A DNA stretch of 64,000 bases from Streptomyces vinaceus (GTDB taxonomy: Bacteria > Actinomycetota > Actinomycetes > Streptomycetales > Streptomycetaceae): the NCBI RefSeq assembly GCF_008704935.1, contig NZ_CP023692.1, positions 3,576,001 through 3,640,000 on the forward strand, read 5' to 3'. The notes beneath the pieces were generated by a model, which made no database searches, was not told where the DNA came from, and was given only the letters and a program-made list of their open reading frames with translations. Shown in pieces: positions 48,709 to 57,080 of the stretch; the first letter of the stretch is position 1; every line of letters begins with the position of its first letter. The translations under genes were made by a program, and so were the position numbers.

Positions 48709-49581
48709 TCACGCATCCGCCCACACGCGGCGATCCCTGGCGACGCTGTAGACGCGTTCGATCTGGGGTGGAGTGAGCTCACCGGACAGAGGACCCAAAG
48801 AGGAGACCGCCCGCTCCTGTAAGACTCGGACGCCGAGCTGTGTAGGCACCACATCGATCTTGAGGGCGCCCACAAAGACCAGGACCGCTCGCACGGGCAC
48901 ATCGAAGTCGCAGTGGGTCGTCAGAACCTTGCGCGCCCGCTCGGCCTCGGCCCGACTCTTGATCACATAGGGCTGGGCCTTGCCGCCGTTGACTTTCACC
49001 ATGTCGTCGCCCACCCACACTCGTTTCTGCGGATGGTGCTTGGTGTTGATCGCGAAGACTCCGCCGGGCCCAATCAGCAAGTGATCGATGTCCACTTGGC
49101 GCGGTAACGGAATCGAGTGCAGCACCCGCCAGCCCTGACGTTCGAGCCGTTCAAGCTCCTGCCCGACACGACGTTCGCCAGCCAGCCCCGTGCGCCATGA
49201 GTCCTCATCAGTCCTACGCCGCAGCAGCCAAGCCACGAAGCGGTACCAAAGCCCCGGACCCGACTCGGCAAGCCGCTGCCGCAGCTCCTCACCAGGTCGA
49301 TTCTTCGCGAGATCGTTCTCAGGCGTCAGCAGGGGCAGCCCAGGACGGATTCGATCACCTGCCGACGGCACCGGGGGCGGAGAGGGAGACGGAATCGGAT
49401 CGGAAGCCATCTCAACCAGCCGGGCCAGCACATCGCCGGCAGCATCCCGATACTCGCTGCGCAAGACCGTGATCTCCCCAGTCCTACGGTCCATCCAGGC
49501 GACTGCTGTCCCGTCGGGCAGGTTCACGTATAGGCGATCATGCCCGTACCGCTTCCACGAGGTCACCTTCAACTCATCCAC
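48709..49581 (-). CDS. NERD-domain (nuclease-related) protein
   Basis: A 290-aa protein. Residues 1-60 form an N-terminal region (VTSWKRYGHDRLYVNLPDGT); the NERD core is WRTGLAGERRVGQELERL, then GWRVLHSIPLPRQVDIDHLLIGPGGVFAINTKHHP with the D-x-D and TK(H/x) residues of restriction-endonuclease-like folds. NERD proteins are linked to DNA processing and defence, but the activity is unproven. Start uncertain: GTG 49581 has a G-rich upstream, GTG 49641 adds 20 residues. Convergent with the Nudix gene; cargo. Confidence 0.78.
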   Translation of the reverse strand: MDELKVTSWKRYGHDRLYVNLPDGTAVAWMDRRTGEITVLRSEYRDAAGDVLARLVEMASDPIPSPSPPPVPSAGDRIRPGLPLLTPENDLAKNRPGEELRQRLAESGPGLWYRFVAWLLRRRTDEDSWRTGLAGERRVGQELERLERQGWRVLHSIPLPRQVDIDHLLIGPGGVFAINTKHHPQKRVWVGDDMVKVNGGKAQPYVIKSRAEAERARKVLTTHCDFDVPVRAVLVFVGALKIDVVPTQLGVRVLQERAVSSLGPLSGELTPPQIERVYSVARDRRVWADA

Positions 49582-49933
49582 CAGGCCCCCAGCCCCCGCA
49601 GGAATGTCAGGGCCATGGGACCAGTGGACCAGGGGAGCCACAAGAGCGCCCCTGCGATAAGACTTTCCCTACTTCATCAAGCACCCGGCTGCGCTCCGCT
49701 CCGCCGGGCGGGCTTCCCGGCTCCGCTCGGGGCGACGCTCCTGCCTTCGGCCCGCTCCGCCCCCGCTGCGCCGACGCCCGCCCCTGCAAGGCGGGATAGG
49801 CCAAGGGGCATGAGGCAGTCCCCAACGGCCTCCGGTCCCATCTGTCACCAACATGCCTCCGGCGGGGGCGCTCCGACTCCGGGATGGCGGGGGCGCCGCG
49901 GGCGAGTGCCGGCCGTGGATGGCTGGGGCGGGG

Positions 49934-50086
49934 AACTCCCATCCCGTCTGCCATCGGCCCAGGACAAGCCGAGCAGACACGGCGCCGGGCGTCCAGGTCG
50001 TTCGTACAGTGGCGCGCTCCACCTGGACGCCCGGCACCGCGTCCGCTCCACATGCGTGTGGGCCGACGGCAGACGGGATGGGAGTT
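49934..50086. other. Nested long inverted repeats, possible replication or transfer origin
   Basis: Outer arms of 28 bp (49934-49961 and 50059-50086, one mismatch) enclose inner arms of 15 bp (49984-49998 and 50021-50035, perfect; 19 bp with one mismatch). They lie in the 673-bp region 49582-50254, which holds no supported gene. The size and two-level symmetry suit a single-strand origin, double-strand origin or clt transfer locus. Confidence 0.6.
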
Positions 50087-50254
50087 GGGGCGAGTGGTGG
50101 GCGGGCCCACGAACCGGCATGACAGCCCTACTGGTTTGCAGGTCAAGGAACTTGAGTGCCCGTCATCGCGCCGCGTTGTCGGTGGCGCACGCTACGCTTA
50201 TAAAAATCGCTCCTCATGTGAGGGGGCGTTCCTATAACCCCTAGGGAGGGGTGT

Positions 50255-50938
50255 GTGATCGGGAACTCCTGGGCCAGGCCTGATGAGCACGGCGGCCACG
50301 AAGAGCAGCTTGCGGAGCTGGGCCTCAAGTACGAGTACTTCGAGCAGCTGATCAGGGAGGGCGAGGAGGCCCGGGCCGCCGCAACGAAGGACGACGCGAA
50401 CAATGCAGCCGGGACCTTCGACTACTTCGCCAGGGTGCGCACCCTGAGGAACCTGCTCAGGACCGAGGAGCAGTGGCACCGCTACGACCCCAAGCAGTCC
50501 CCGCTCACGGTGAACCCTGACAAGAGCATGGGTATCGGCGTACTGCTCGGAGACGCCCGCACAGGCCTCCCCGGCAACCCGCAGCCGCGGAGCCACCGTC
50601 CGGCCGGCGTCGCGAAGGAGTCGTTGGTCGCCCGGAACCAGGACATCGACCCCGGACTCTTCCCGATGCCGCTGGCCGAGGAAGAGCTTGAGGCCCAGCG
50701 CAATGAGGACGAGTACGCCAACTTGACCACCTGGTACCTGCTGACCTTCCGCTACACCGCGAGGAAGCAGGGGTTCATCGAGGTGCGGAGCGAGCTGTCT
50801 CTGCCCAGTAGGGTTGGCCCTCGCGGCAAGATCGACAGTTGGGACCGCAGGATCCTCCTGCCTGCCATCCGCTTCAAAAAGACGTTCGATTACCCTGATG
50901 GCGACACCGGCTTCGACGTTGCCGTCGAAGAGTGGTGA
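50255..50938 (+). CDS. Unknown protein upstream of the XRE-ImmA gene
   Basis: A 227-aa soluble protein. Helical N-terminus (EEQLAELGLKYEYFEQLIREGEEARAAAT), a middle region, and a beta-rich C-terminus (WYLLTFRYTARKQGFIEVRSELSLPSRV, RILLPAIRFKKTFDYPDGDTGFDVAVEEW). No motif recognised. GTG start with GGGAGG upstream; an AT-rich stretch (CTTATAAAAATCG, near 50200) may be its promoter. It ends 41 bases before the XRE-ImmA gene, so they are probably co-transcribed and functionally paired. Confidence 0.75.
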   Translation: MIGNSWARPDEHGGHEEQLAELGLKYEYFEQLIREGEEARAAATKDDANNAAGTFDYFARVRTLRNLLRTEEQWHRYDPKQSPLTVNPDKSMGIGVLLGDARTGLPGNPQPRSHRPAGVAKESLVARNQDIDPGLFPMPLAEEELEAQRNEDEYANLTTWYLLTFRYTARKQGFIEVRSELSLPSRVGPRGKIDSWDRRILLPAIRFKKTFDYPDGDTGFDVAVEEW

Positions 50939-50979
50939 GATAGGGGCGAAGCGGGCATACGTGAGGGTGGCGGTAGTAG

Positions 50980-52074
50980 ATGGTTTCTTCGTCGCGCATC
51001 GCCATCGCTCGCAAGCGGAGAGGGCTCACTCTCGCAGAACTCAGCGAACGCGCGGGAGTGAGCCTCCAGAGCTTGTCGAACTACGAGACTGGGCGCACCG
51101 ATCCCGCTAGCGAGACCTTGGCGAAAATCTCGGCAGCCTTGGACTTCCCTGAGTCCTTCTTCCACAAGTCGAGTATCGAGCTGCTGCCCCTGGAAGCGGT
51201 GTCATTCCGCGCGCGCAGCAAACTCGCCGCAGCACCCAGAGATGCTGCTCTAGCTGCAAGCACTCTGGCATTGGAGCTTAACGAATGGATTTCCAGCCGC
51301 TACAAGCTCCCCACCTCTCACGTTCCTACACTCGGACGACTCGATCCAGAATCCGCAGCTGATGTTCTGCGCGCCCGGTGGGATCTAGGAGATGCGCCAA
51401 TTTCGAACATGGTGCATTTGGTTGAATCGCGTGGCATTCGAGTTTTCTCTCTCCCGCCAGAATTCTCCGATGTTGACGCGTTCTCCTTTTGGCGCAACGG
51501 GACTCCTTTTATCTTCTTGAGCACATTGAAGAGTGCGGAAAGAGGGCGATTCGACGTTGCGCATGAGCTAGGTCACCTGGTGCTCCACGGCGAGGAGCGT
51601 GAGCTGTACGGGCTAGCTGCCGAGAAGGAAGCAAACGCGTTCGCCAGCTCGTTCCTCATGCCGCGATCGAGCGTGGTAAATATCATGCCCGATTCCCCCC
51701 TGCCTTCCCAAATCATCGCCGCCAAGCGCGTATGGAAGGTTGCGGCTATGGCTTTGACTTATAGGCTGCATGACCTAGGGATCCTTTCGGATTGGCACTA
51801 CAGGAAAGCCTGTGTGGAGCTAAGCAAGAAGGGATACCGATCATCAGAGCCGCAGGGAATGCCGGGGCGCGAGAAGTCTCAACTCCTGGAGAAGGTTTTC
51901 CATATGGCGCAATCCAAGGGAATCTCTTTGCGTCACGTGGCAGACGAGCTTGATGTCAGCGCGCAGGAATTGAGTAGCTGGATATTTGGCCTCGTCGTCA
52001 CCGTTCGCGCGGGGTCTGGCCGCCCTGCTACAAAGCCGACATCCTCGAGGGCCCGTCTCACAGTCGTCCGCTGA
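50980..52074 (+). CDS. XRE regulator fused to ImmA/IrrE metallopeptidase
   Basis: A 364-aa protein. N-terminal Xre helix-turn-helix (IAIARKRRGLTLAELSERAG, VSLQSLSNYETGRTDPASETL) followed by an M78/ImmA zinc peptidase with HELGH at 195-199 and the downstream Glu in EKEANAFASSFLMP. Such fusions control phage-like elements and serve as antitoxins in two-gene defence modules. The gene has visibly lower GC and unlike codon use compared with its neighbours, indicating recent acquisition. It is the last gene before attR. Confidence 0.9.
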   Translation: MVSSSRIAIARKRRGLTLAELSERAGVSLQSLSNYETGRTDPASETLAKISAALDFPESFFHKSSIELLPLEAVSFRARSKLAAAPRDAALAASTLALELNEWISSRYKLPTSHVPTLGRLDPESAADVLRARWDLGDAPISNMVHLVESRGIRVFSLPPEFSDVDAFSFWRNGTPFIFLSTLKSAERGRFDVAHELGHLVLHGEERELYGLAAEKEANAFASSFLMPRSSVVNIMPDSPLPSQIIAAKRVWKVAAMALTYRLHDLGILSDWHYRKACVELSKKGYRSSEPQGMPGREKSQLLEKVFHMAQSKGISLRHVADELDVSAQELSSWIFGLVVTVRAGSGRPATKPTSSRARLTVVR

Positions 52075-52202
52075 GCGGCAGCTGCCTACGACCAAGGATG
52101 CGCACCCACGGCAGCAGTGGTCCAGCCTTGGCAGCTCACGTGAGCGCAACCCGCGGAACGCACTGGTGCGGTGACGGCGCGGCCTGTTTGACCACTCTGA
52201 CT

Positions 52203-52220
52203 GTGCCAGACGCGTGCCAG
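52203..52220. repeat. Paired GTGCCAG repeat, probable integrase arm site (right)
   Basis: GTGCCAG-ACGC-GTGCCAG, ending 110 bases before the attR core. Same spacing as at the third att copy. Confidence 0.65.
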
Positions 52221-52329
52221 GTAGGGCGGGGAACGGCGGTCAACGGCGGGCGTCAGGGCGGGCCATGGGGTCCTCCCTGGCGCCCGTTCTCGCTGGTCAC
52301 ACGCCGGACGAGGCGTGGAAGATCGGTGA

Positions 52330-52373
52330 TTCCCAAGCTTATAGCGCGGGTTCGATTCCCGTCATCCGCTCCA
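52330..52373 (+). repeat. attR: attR core of the AICE
   Basis: 44-bp exact copy of the tRNA-Gly 3' end. It lacks the 5' half of the tRNA, so it is not a gene. Downstream hairpin and TTGCCTAGACCT resemble the sequence after the tRNA itself. The stretch 52406-52533 holds nothing else recognisable. Confidence 0.93.
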
Positions 52374-52533
52374 CACGAAAGCCCCAGGTCAGCGACCTGG
52401 GGCTTTGTCATTGCCTAGACCTATCCAGCTCCGCAGTGCCCTCCGCGTGAACCGGGAGATTCCGTCGCGATACCGACGAATCCGCACGCGTGATCGAGAT
52501 TAGGGTGTCCCTCAAGCCGCTGAGGGGGAGTTC

Positions 52534-52857
52534 GTGGACGTAGACATCAAGACGCACTATGTGCGGCAAGGTGCAGGGGGCGCCCGCACGGTCGCCGAAG
52601 GGGCACTGGATGACCTTCGCACGTCACTCGATTCGAGCGACACGGCAGCCGACGGCCACCACGGCTGGGCCTCCGCCGCGGCGTTGAAGCGGTGCGCGGC
52701 CGCGTGGGAGGACCACATGGTCGACCTGGGGAAGCAGATGAACACCATGGCGGACAACCTCCACACCACGGCCAACGCCTACGACACCACGGACGCCCAG
52801 GCGAGGGACGCCTTCGGGAGGCTCCAGCACGGCCTCGCCGATTTCGGAAGGAACTGA
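52534..52857 (+). CDS. WXG100/ESX-like small helical protein
   Basis: A 107-aa protein. VDVDIKTHYVRQGAGGARTV, then GWASAAALKRCAAAWEDHM, VDLGKQMNTMADNLHTTANAY. About 100 residues, two long helices with a Trp-containing turn and a C-terminal YDTTD-type secretion-like signal fit type VII secretion substrates, although WxG reads GWAS. GTG start with GGGGGAG upstream. Three bases separate it from the effector-like gene. Confidence 0.75.
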   Translation: MDVDIKTHYVRQGAGGARTVAEGALDDLRTSLDSSDTAADGHHGWASAAALKRCAAAWEDHMVDLGKQMNTMADNLHTTANAYDTTDAQARDAFGRLQHGLADFGRN

Positions 52858-52860
52858 CCC

Positions 52861-54156
52861 GTGGTCGCGTATCACGACCTGTACGACTGCCGCGTGCACC
52901 AGTGGCAGAAGGCTGCGGACGACTGGGTCGACCTCGCCCGGCGCTCTTCTTCCGCCTGCGAGGACATCCGCGCACAGGGCAAGAAGCCGCTCGACGACCA
53001 CTGGGCGGACGCCACCGGCAAGACGGCCGGCAAGCGCCTGGAGGACCTCGCCAACCGTCTGGAGTCCGGCGGCGACATCATGAAGGGCGTAGCCATGGTC
53101 CTCGACGCGCTGGCCCATTCCATGGGCTTCGCCCAGCGCACCCTTTTCCACGCGGTCGAGCTGGCGAGCGAGCACGGGCTGAGCATCCAGGACGGCCGCG
53201 CCGAGGGTGCGTACACGGGCGCCGCCCCAGTCGGCCCGAACGTCCCGCAGAACGTGCGCGACGCCTACACCAAGGAACTGGGACACATAGCCGAGGTCAA
53301 CGGGCTGATAGAGGAAGCCCTGTGCGAGGCCTCCCAGGCGGACGCGAAGGCCTCCACCGAACTGGACAGGCTGGCAACGACCATAGGCGTCGCCGACACC
53401 TCGCAGGCGCACAACGAGATCCTGGTCGAGGCGTCCCATGTCGAATTCGACTTGCTCAGGGCGGACATCCCGGTCGGGAAGGACCCGCACCTCGTCCGCG
53501 CCTGGTGGGACGGCCTGACGCCGCAGCAGCAGAAGGACCTCATGCGGGCCGATCCCGTGACCATTGCCGACCTCAAGGGCCTGCCGCCCGAGGTCGGGCA
53601 CGAGCTCCGCGGACCCGACGGCAAGATCGACCGGGTCGAGATGGTGCGGTACGCGCTCGACCACTGGGACAAGCTGGACGATCTTGAGTTCAAGAACAAC
53701 TGCGCCAATTTCACCTCGTCGGCTCTTGAGGCCGGAGGGATGCAGAAGAAGTTCGACTTCTGGATGGGGCCACGCGGGGACAACACCTGGGGACGTGAGA
53801 GCGGCCTGGGGGTGGACTGGATCGACCAGCGGGCATACCACTCCCGTTCGTGGTCGCAGGCCAAAGGCCTGCATGGCTTCCTCCTGCGCAACGGCGGCGA
53901 GGAAGTCGCGAGATCGGAAGCACGCCCTGGCGACGTGATCTTCTACGAGCAGGTCGCTCCCGACCCGGACGAGCCGCAGGGCGAGATCTACCACGCTGCC
54001 GTGGTGACCTCGGTGACCCCTGATGGCGACGTCAAGTTGACTCAGCACACCAGCTCGTTCCAGAACGTGAGTCTGGACAGCCGCGAGCATGTTGCCACCA
54101 GGAACCACGGCGAGCAGCGCATCCACATCGTCCGACCGCACCCGAATTGGTACTGA
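52861..54156 (+). CDS. Putative type VII-secreted amidase-domain effector
   Basis: A 431-aa protein. Residues 1-110 are helical (DDWVDLARRSSSACEDI), a secretion/partner domain like those paired with ESX proteins. Residues 214-243 carry AWWDGLTPQQQKDLM then GLPPEV, a linker common in actinobacterial secreted toxins. Residues 262-431 resemble the amidase_6 (NlpC/P60-related) fold with C281 in NNCANFTSSAL, GDVIFYE and H378 in YHAAVVTSV. Probably a peptidoglycan or peptide amidase delivered outside the cell. GTG start; its stop overlaps the next ATG. Confidence 0.8.
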   Translation: MVAYHDLYDCRVHQWQKAADDWVDLARRSSSACEDIRAQGKKPLDDHWADATGKTAGKRLEDLANRLESGGDIMKGVAMVLDALAHSMGFAQRTLFHAVELASEHGLSIQDGRAEGAYTGAAPVGPNVPQNVRDAYTKELGHIAEVNGLIEEALCEASQADAKASTELDRLATTIGVADTSQAHNEILVEASHVEFDLLRADIPVGKDPHLVRAWWDGLTPQQQKDLMRADPVTIADLKGLPPEVGHELRGPDGKIDRVEMVRYALDHWDKLDDLEFKNNCANFTSSALEAGGMQKKFDFWMGPRGDNTWGRESGLGVDWIDQRAYHSRSWSQAKGLHGFLLRNGGEEVARSEARPGDVIFYEQVAPDPDEPQGEIYHAAVVTSVTPDGDVKLTQHTSSFQNVSLDSREHVATRNHGEQRIHIVRPHPNWY

Positions 54157-54590
54157 TGGAAACCTCCTCCTCAGCCGCGTTGTCCGGCGCCGCGCAGGAC
54201 CGCACGGTCACGCCAGGCATGGTGATCACGGCACTGCTCGTTCCGGTCGTGGCCGTTCTCGGTGTGGTCACCTCCTTGCGCGTCCAAGACATCGACCGTG
54301 ACTGGGTACACCGGCAGCAGGCGGCCTGTCGGCACATGCCTTTCCCGAACATGGAATACGTCGTCGCGTGGTCGGGACCGATCCTCGGCGTGGCGGCCAT
54401 GGCAGTCTGCGCACTGCTCGCCCGGTGGATCCGCCGCCGCTGCGGCATGCGGCTCTGGGACACGTGGCCGGGGCTCTTGGCCTTCGTCTGCGCCATGCTC
54501 AACATACTGGCGATTCTGCTGGAGCTGTTCATGCTGTGGGCCACGTACACCCCCGACGGGTCCGGGCCGATCCTGGGCGACTGCGGGTAA
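54156..54590 (+). CDS. Small membrane protein, candidate immunity protein
   Basis: A 144-aa protein with three helices (MVITALLVPVVAVLGVVTSL, WSGPILGVAAMAVCALLARW, LLAFVCAMLNILAILLELFMLW). The loop RVQDIDRDWVHRQQAACRHM lies between helices 1 and 2 and would face outward if the N-terminus is inside. Its ATG shares a base with the effector stop (TGATG), the arrangement expected for an immunity gene. The function is inferred from context only. Confidence 0.7.
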   Translation: METSSSAALSGAAQDRTVTPGMVITALLVPVVAVLGVVTSLRVQDIDRDWVHRQQAACRHMPFPNMEYVVAWSGPILGVAAMAVCALLARWIRRRCGMRLWDTWPGLLAFVCAMLNILAILLELFMLWATYTPDGSGPILGDCG

Positions 54591-54665
54591 GAAACGGGGC
54601 GTTCACAAGCCGTGGAGCGTGCCTGGCTGGTTCGTGGCGCATCTGGGTGCCTCCAGGGCAGGGCC

Positions 54666-54682
54666 GTGCCACAACGTGCCAG
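54666..54682. repeat. Paired GTGCCAC/GTGCCAG repeat, probable arm site before the third att
   Basis: GTGCCAC-AAC-GTGCCAG, ending 111 bases before the third att copy, matching the arrangement at attR. One base has changed and one spacer base is lost, in line with decay. Confidence 0.6.
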
Positions 54683-54793
54683 TAGGGGCGGTGAACAACG
54701 ACCAACAAGGGGTTCGTCGAGACAGTCAGAACAGGGGCACCGTTTAACATTTCCGCAGGTCAGGTGCCATTCCCGTGGTCAAGTGCCGCGTGA

Positions 54794-54836
54794 TTCCCAA
54801 GCTTGTGGCGCGCGTCCGATTCCCGTCATCCGCTCA
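54794..54836 (+). repeat. Third, degraded att copy (tRNA-Gly 3' end)
   Basis: About 39 of 44 bases match the att core (TTCCCAAGCTTGTGGCGCG at the left end), and the encoded CCA is damaged. A hairpin with TTGCCTAGACCT follows, as at the other two copies. It marks the right end of an older, related element. Confidence 0.85.
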
Positions 54837-54930
54837 GATACGAAGGCCCAGGTCAGCGACCTGGGCCTTCGTTGTTGCCTAGACCTCTTAGGCCTCGCCG
54901 CTTACCGGAAGACCTGACACCACAGCCGCT

Positions 54931-55116
54931 ATGAGAACGAGGCGCGCGGGCTGTCGGCGGTGCGTCCGCGAACTGCGGTGCAAGGCTGGGAACCAGCACG
55001 CCCTGGTCTGGTGCGAAACCCCGCTGCCTGCGATGCGGACCCTCGAGGCGATCAACCGCTACCTGCACAATCGTTGCCCATCCGCCCTCCTCGTCGCCGG
55101 CACGCCAGGAGCGTGA
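54931..55116 (+). CDS. Possible small Cys-containing protein
   Basis: A 61-aa frame, MRTRRAGCRRCVRELRCKAG then NQHALVWCETP and SALLVAGTPGA, with four Cys. It could be a short zinc protein or a remnant of an element gene; no ribosome-binding site is clear. The rest of 54871-55204 shows nothing recognisable. Weak call. Confidence 0.3.
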   Translation: MRTRRAGCRRCVRELRCKAGNQHALVWCETPLPAMRTLEAINRYLHNRCPSALLVAGTPGA

Positions 55117-55204
55117 TCCAGCGAGGCGGCCATTGCGGTCGTACGGACCGTGCCGCACCCCGAAGCCCGAGCGGGTGATCGGCACTCCATAGACCACATG
55201 ACTC

Positions 55205-55777
55205 ATGGAAAGCCGCTATGAAGGTTGCATGTCCGCACTCTTCCCTGAACCACCTAGCCCCGCCCTCGCCGGCAACCTGGATGCCGCAGGCCGCGTCGAG
55301 GTGGGTGACGCGCTCCTGGTTCAGTTCCCCAGTGATACGGCTTGCCGTACGAGCGCCTTCAAACGAGCAGCCACCCGCTACGGTCTGCCAGTAGCCAGGG
55401 CAAGGGAGTACGTGGCCCTTGCCAGGTGGTTCAGCCCCGACATGCGCGCGCGCATCTTCGCTGATGTCCAGGTCTCCTACTCCGTCTTGAGGGAGGCAGC
55501 CTGCGACTATTCAAGGTCAGGTATGCCTGATCACCAACGCTGGGACGCTCTTCGCTCGTTGATCGACACCGCCGCCGAGCAAGGTCTGAGGCGCGTGACG
55601 GCGAGTGAGTACCGATCCGCAATCGGTTCCCGGCAGATCCCGAACCAAGCCAGTGCCATGCCGGCCGAGGCAGTGGTCCGACAGCTGGAGCGCCCTGATG
55701 TCTGGCAAGCCGTGGTCGACTACATCGTGACTGACCCTGCCAGCCGCCGAGAAGTACTGTTGCGACTCTCGGCCTAG
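55205..55777 (+). CDS. Hypothetical protein ending at the IS target site
   Basis: A 190-aa soluble helical protein: AGRVEVGDALLVQFPSDTAC, RAATRYGLPVARAREYVALARW, then a C-terminal half (AVVRQLERPDVWQAVVDYIVTDPASRREVLL). It resembles DNA-binding accessory proteins (ParB-fragment or HTH-like REYVALA pattern), but no family is recognised. Its TAG stop lies inside the CTAG duplication of the adjacent IS, so the insertion left the protein unchanged. ATG 55229 is an alternative start. Confidence 0.6.
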   Translation: MESRYEGCMSALFPEPPSPALAGNLDAAGRVEVGDALLVQFPSDTACRTSAFKRAATRYGLPVARAREYVALARWFSPDMRARIFADVQVSYSVLREAACDYSRSGMPDHQRWDALRSLIDTAAEQGLRRVTASEYRSAIGSRQIPNQASAMPAEAVVRQLERPDVWQAVVDYIVTDPASRREVLLRLSA

Positions 55778-55804
55778 AGCCTGTCGTCAAAGTGATCTTG
55801 GGTT

Positions 55805-56652
55805 GTGGATCATGGAGTGATGATATGCCGCCATGAACTGTCCGATGCCGAGTGGGAGCTCATACGTCCCTTGCTGCCCCGGCCTGCGCTGGGGCGGCCC
55901 CGGCAGGACGACCGGATGGTCCTCAACGGGATCGTATGGAAGTTCCGCACCGGTGTCCCCTGGCGGGACGTGCCCGAGCGGTACGGCCCGTGGGCCAGCC
56001 TCCACACCCGCTTCCGGCGCTGGGCGGCGGACGGCACGTTCGACCGGATGCTGCGGGCCGCGCAGGCGAACGCGGACGCGGCGGGTGACATCGACTGGCT
56101 GGTGTCGGTCGATTCCACCATCGTCCGCGCCCACCAGCACGCCGCCGGGGCCCGAAAAGGGGGCACCAAAACCCGGCCCTCGGCCGGTCCCGGGGCGGCC
56201 TGACCAGCAAGGTCCACCTCGCCTGCGACGCGACCGGCCGCCCGCTCGCATTCGTCCTGACGGGCGGGAACACCAACGACTGCACCCGGTTCACCGCGGT
56301 GATGGACGCCATCCAGGTGCCCCGCCTCGGACCGGGCCGGCCCCGGAGCAGACCCGATCGCGTCATCGGCGACAGGGGCTATAGCTCCAAGGCGATCCGC
56401 ACCTGGCTGCGGCGCCGCGGCATCAGGCACACCATCCCTGAGCGTGCCGACCAGGTGCGCAACCGGGCCCGGAAAGGAAGCCTCGGCGGCCCACCTCCGG
56501 CCTTCGACAAGGAGGTCTACAAGCACCGCAAGGTCGTGGAACGGTGCTTCAACCGCTTGAAGCAATGGCGCGGGATAGCCACCCGATACGACAAGACCGC
56601 CGAGTCCCACCAAGCAGCCGTCTCCCTCGCCTCGCTCCTGATGTGGGCGTGA
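55805..56652 (+). CDS. IS5-family transposase, two overlapping frames
   Basis: First part (55805-56203): DAEWELIRPLLPRPALGRPR, MVLNGIVWKFRTGVPWRDVPE and the first catalytic Asp in VSVDSTIVRAH. Second part runs in the -1 frame and is clear from RSRGGLTSKVHLACD (about 56190) to the stop at 56652, with VIGDRGYSSKAIR (second Asp) and YKHRKVVERCFNRLKQWRGIATRYDK (catalytic Glu and Y-x2-R-x3-E-x6-K signature). The frames could join by -1 slippage at AAAAGGGGG (56155-56163), a common way for IS to limit transposase, or the gene is decayed. Confidence 0.82.
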
Positions 56653-56669
56653 CACGTTGAAGTCACTTC

Positions 56670-57080
56670 TTACAGGGGCTCTCCGGCGCGACGGTCAGTC
56701 CGAGAAAGGACTCCGGTAACGGACGCTGAGAACGGCTCTCGTTCGGTGCGCGGCAGCGGCACTTCGACCAGTTTGCCGTCATAGATCATCCATAGGCCGA
56801 AGCAGTCGTCCTCCTCGTCACGAACGAGGACTTGAACGGAGTGCGGATCCGGCCATGCCAGAGACTCCAGGTGGCTCAGCAACCCACGCCAGTTGTGGCG
56901 GATGAACTGAACAACCCACGCGTAACACTCTTCGGACGGCGTGCGCAGCCCGGCGAACATATGGTCATCCACCGGTGTGAAGCACTGGTGCCAATCCCGG
57001 CTGTCGCTGGGGCGAGTGAGGGGTTCCATGACCTCTTCGGCCCGTCGCGCCAGGACGATGACCTCTGTGTATCGACTCAT
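56670..57080 (-). CDS. Passenger ORF of the IS, unknown function
   Basis: A 136-aa acidic soluble protein: TEVIVLARRAEEVMEPLTRPSDSRDW, EECYAWVVQFIRHNWRGLLSHLESLAWPDPHSVQVLVRDEEDDCFGLWMIYDGKLVEVPLP. It looks folded and conserved but not like a transposase. The last 25 residues may derive from the internal IS-end-like sequence. Start ATG 57080. It may be cargo of the IS or a gene split off by a later insertion. Confidence 0.6.
   Translation of the reverse strand: MSRYTEVIVLARRAEEVMEPLTRPSDSRDWHQCFTPVDDHMFAGLRTPSEECYAWVVQFIRHNWRGLLSHLESLAWPDPHSVQVLVRDEEDDCFGLWMIYDGKLVEVPLPRTEREPFSASVTGVLSRTDRRAGEPL

Larger units (their letters stand above)
39986..52373 (-). mobile_element. Actinomycete integrative and conjugative element (AICE, pSAM2-like), 12.4 kb
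   Basis: Bounded by identical 44-bp att cores (39986-40029 inside tRNA-Gly and 52330-52373). It contains the AICE set in pSAM2-like order: tyrosine integrase, excisionase, rolling-circle-type initiator, Spd-like transfer proteins, FtsK-type double-stranded DNA translocator, KorSA-like repressor and Pif-like Nudix protein. The right third (48.7-52.1 kb) is cargo. All core genes appear intact, so excision and transfer are plausible. Confidence 0.93.

Noticed and set aside
52330..54836. Second and third tRNA-Gly genes
   Set aside because: Only the 3' half from the anticodon loop is present; no D-arm or 5' acceptor strand precedes either copy. They are att sites.
54853..55206. Minus-strand protein in the region after the third att copy
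   Set aside because: Open frame without ribosome-binding site, Arg/Gly-rich, and it runs through the att hairpin; more likely non-coding debris of an older element.
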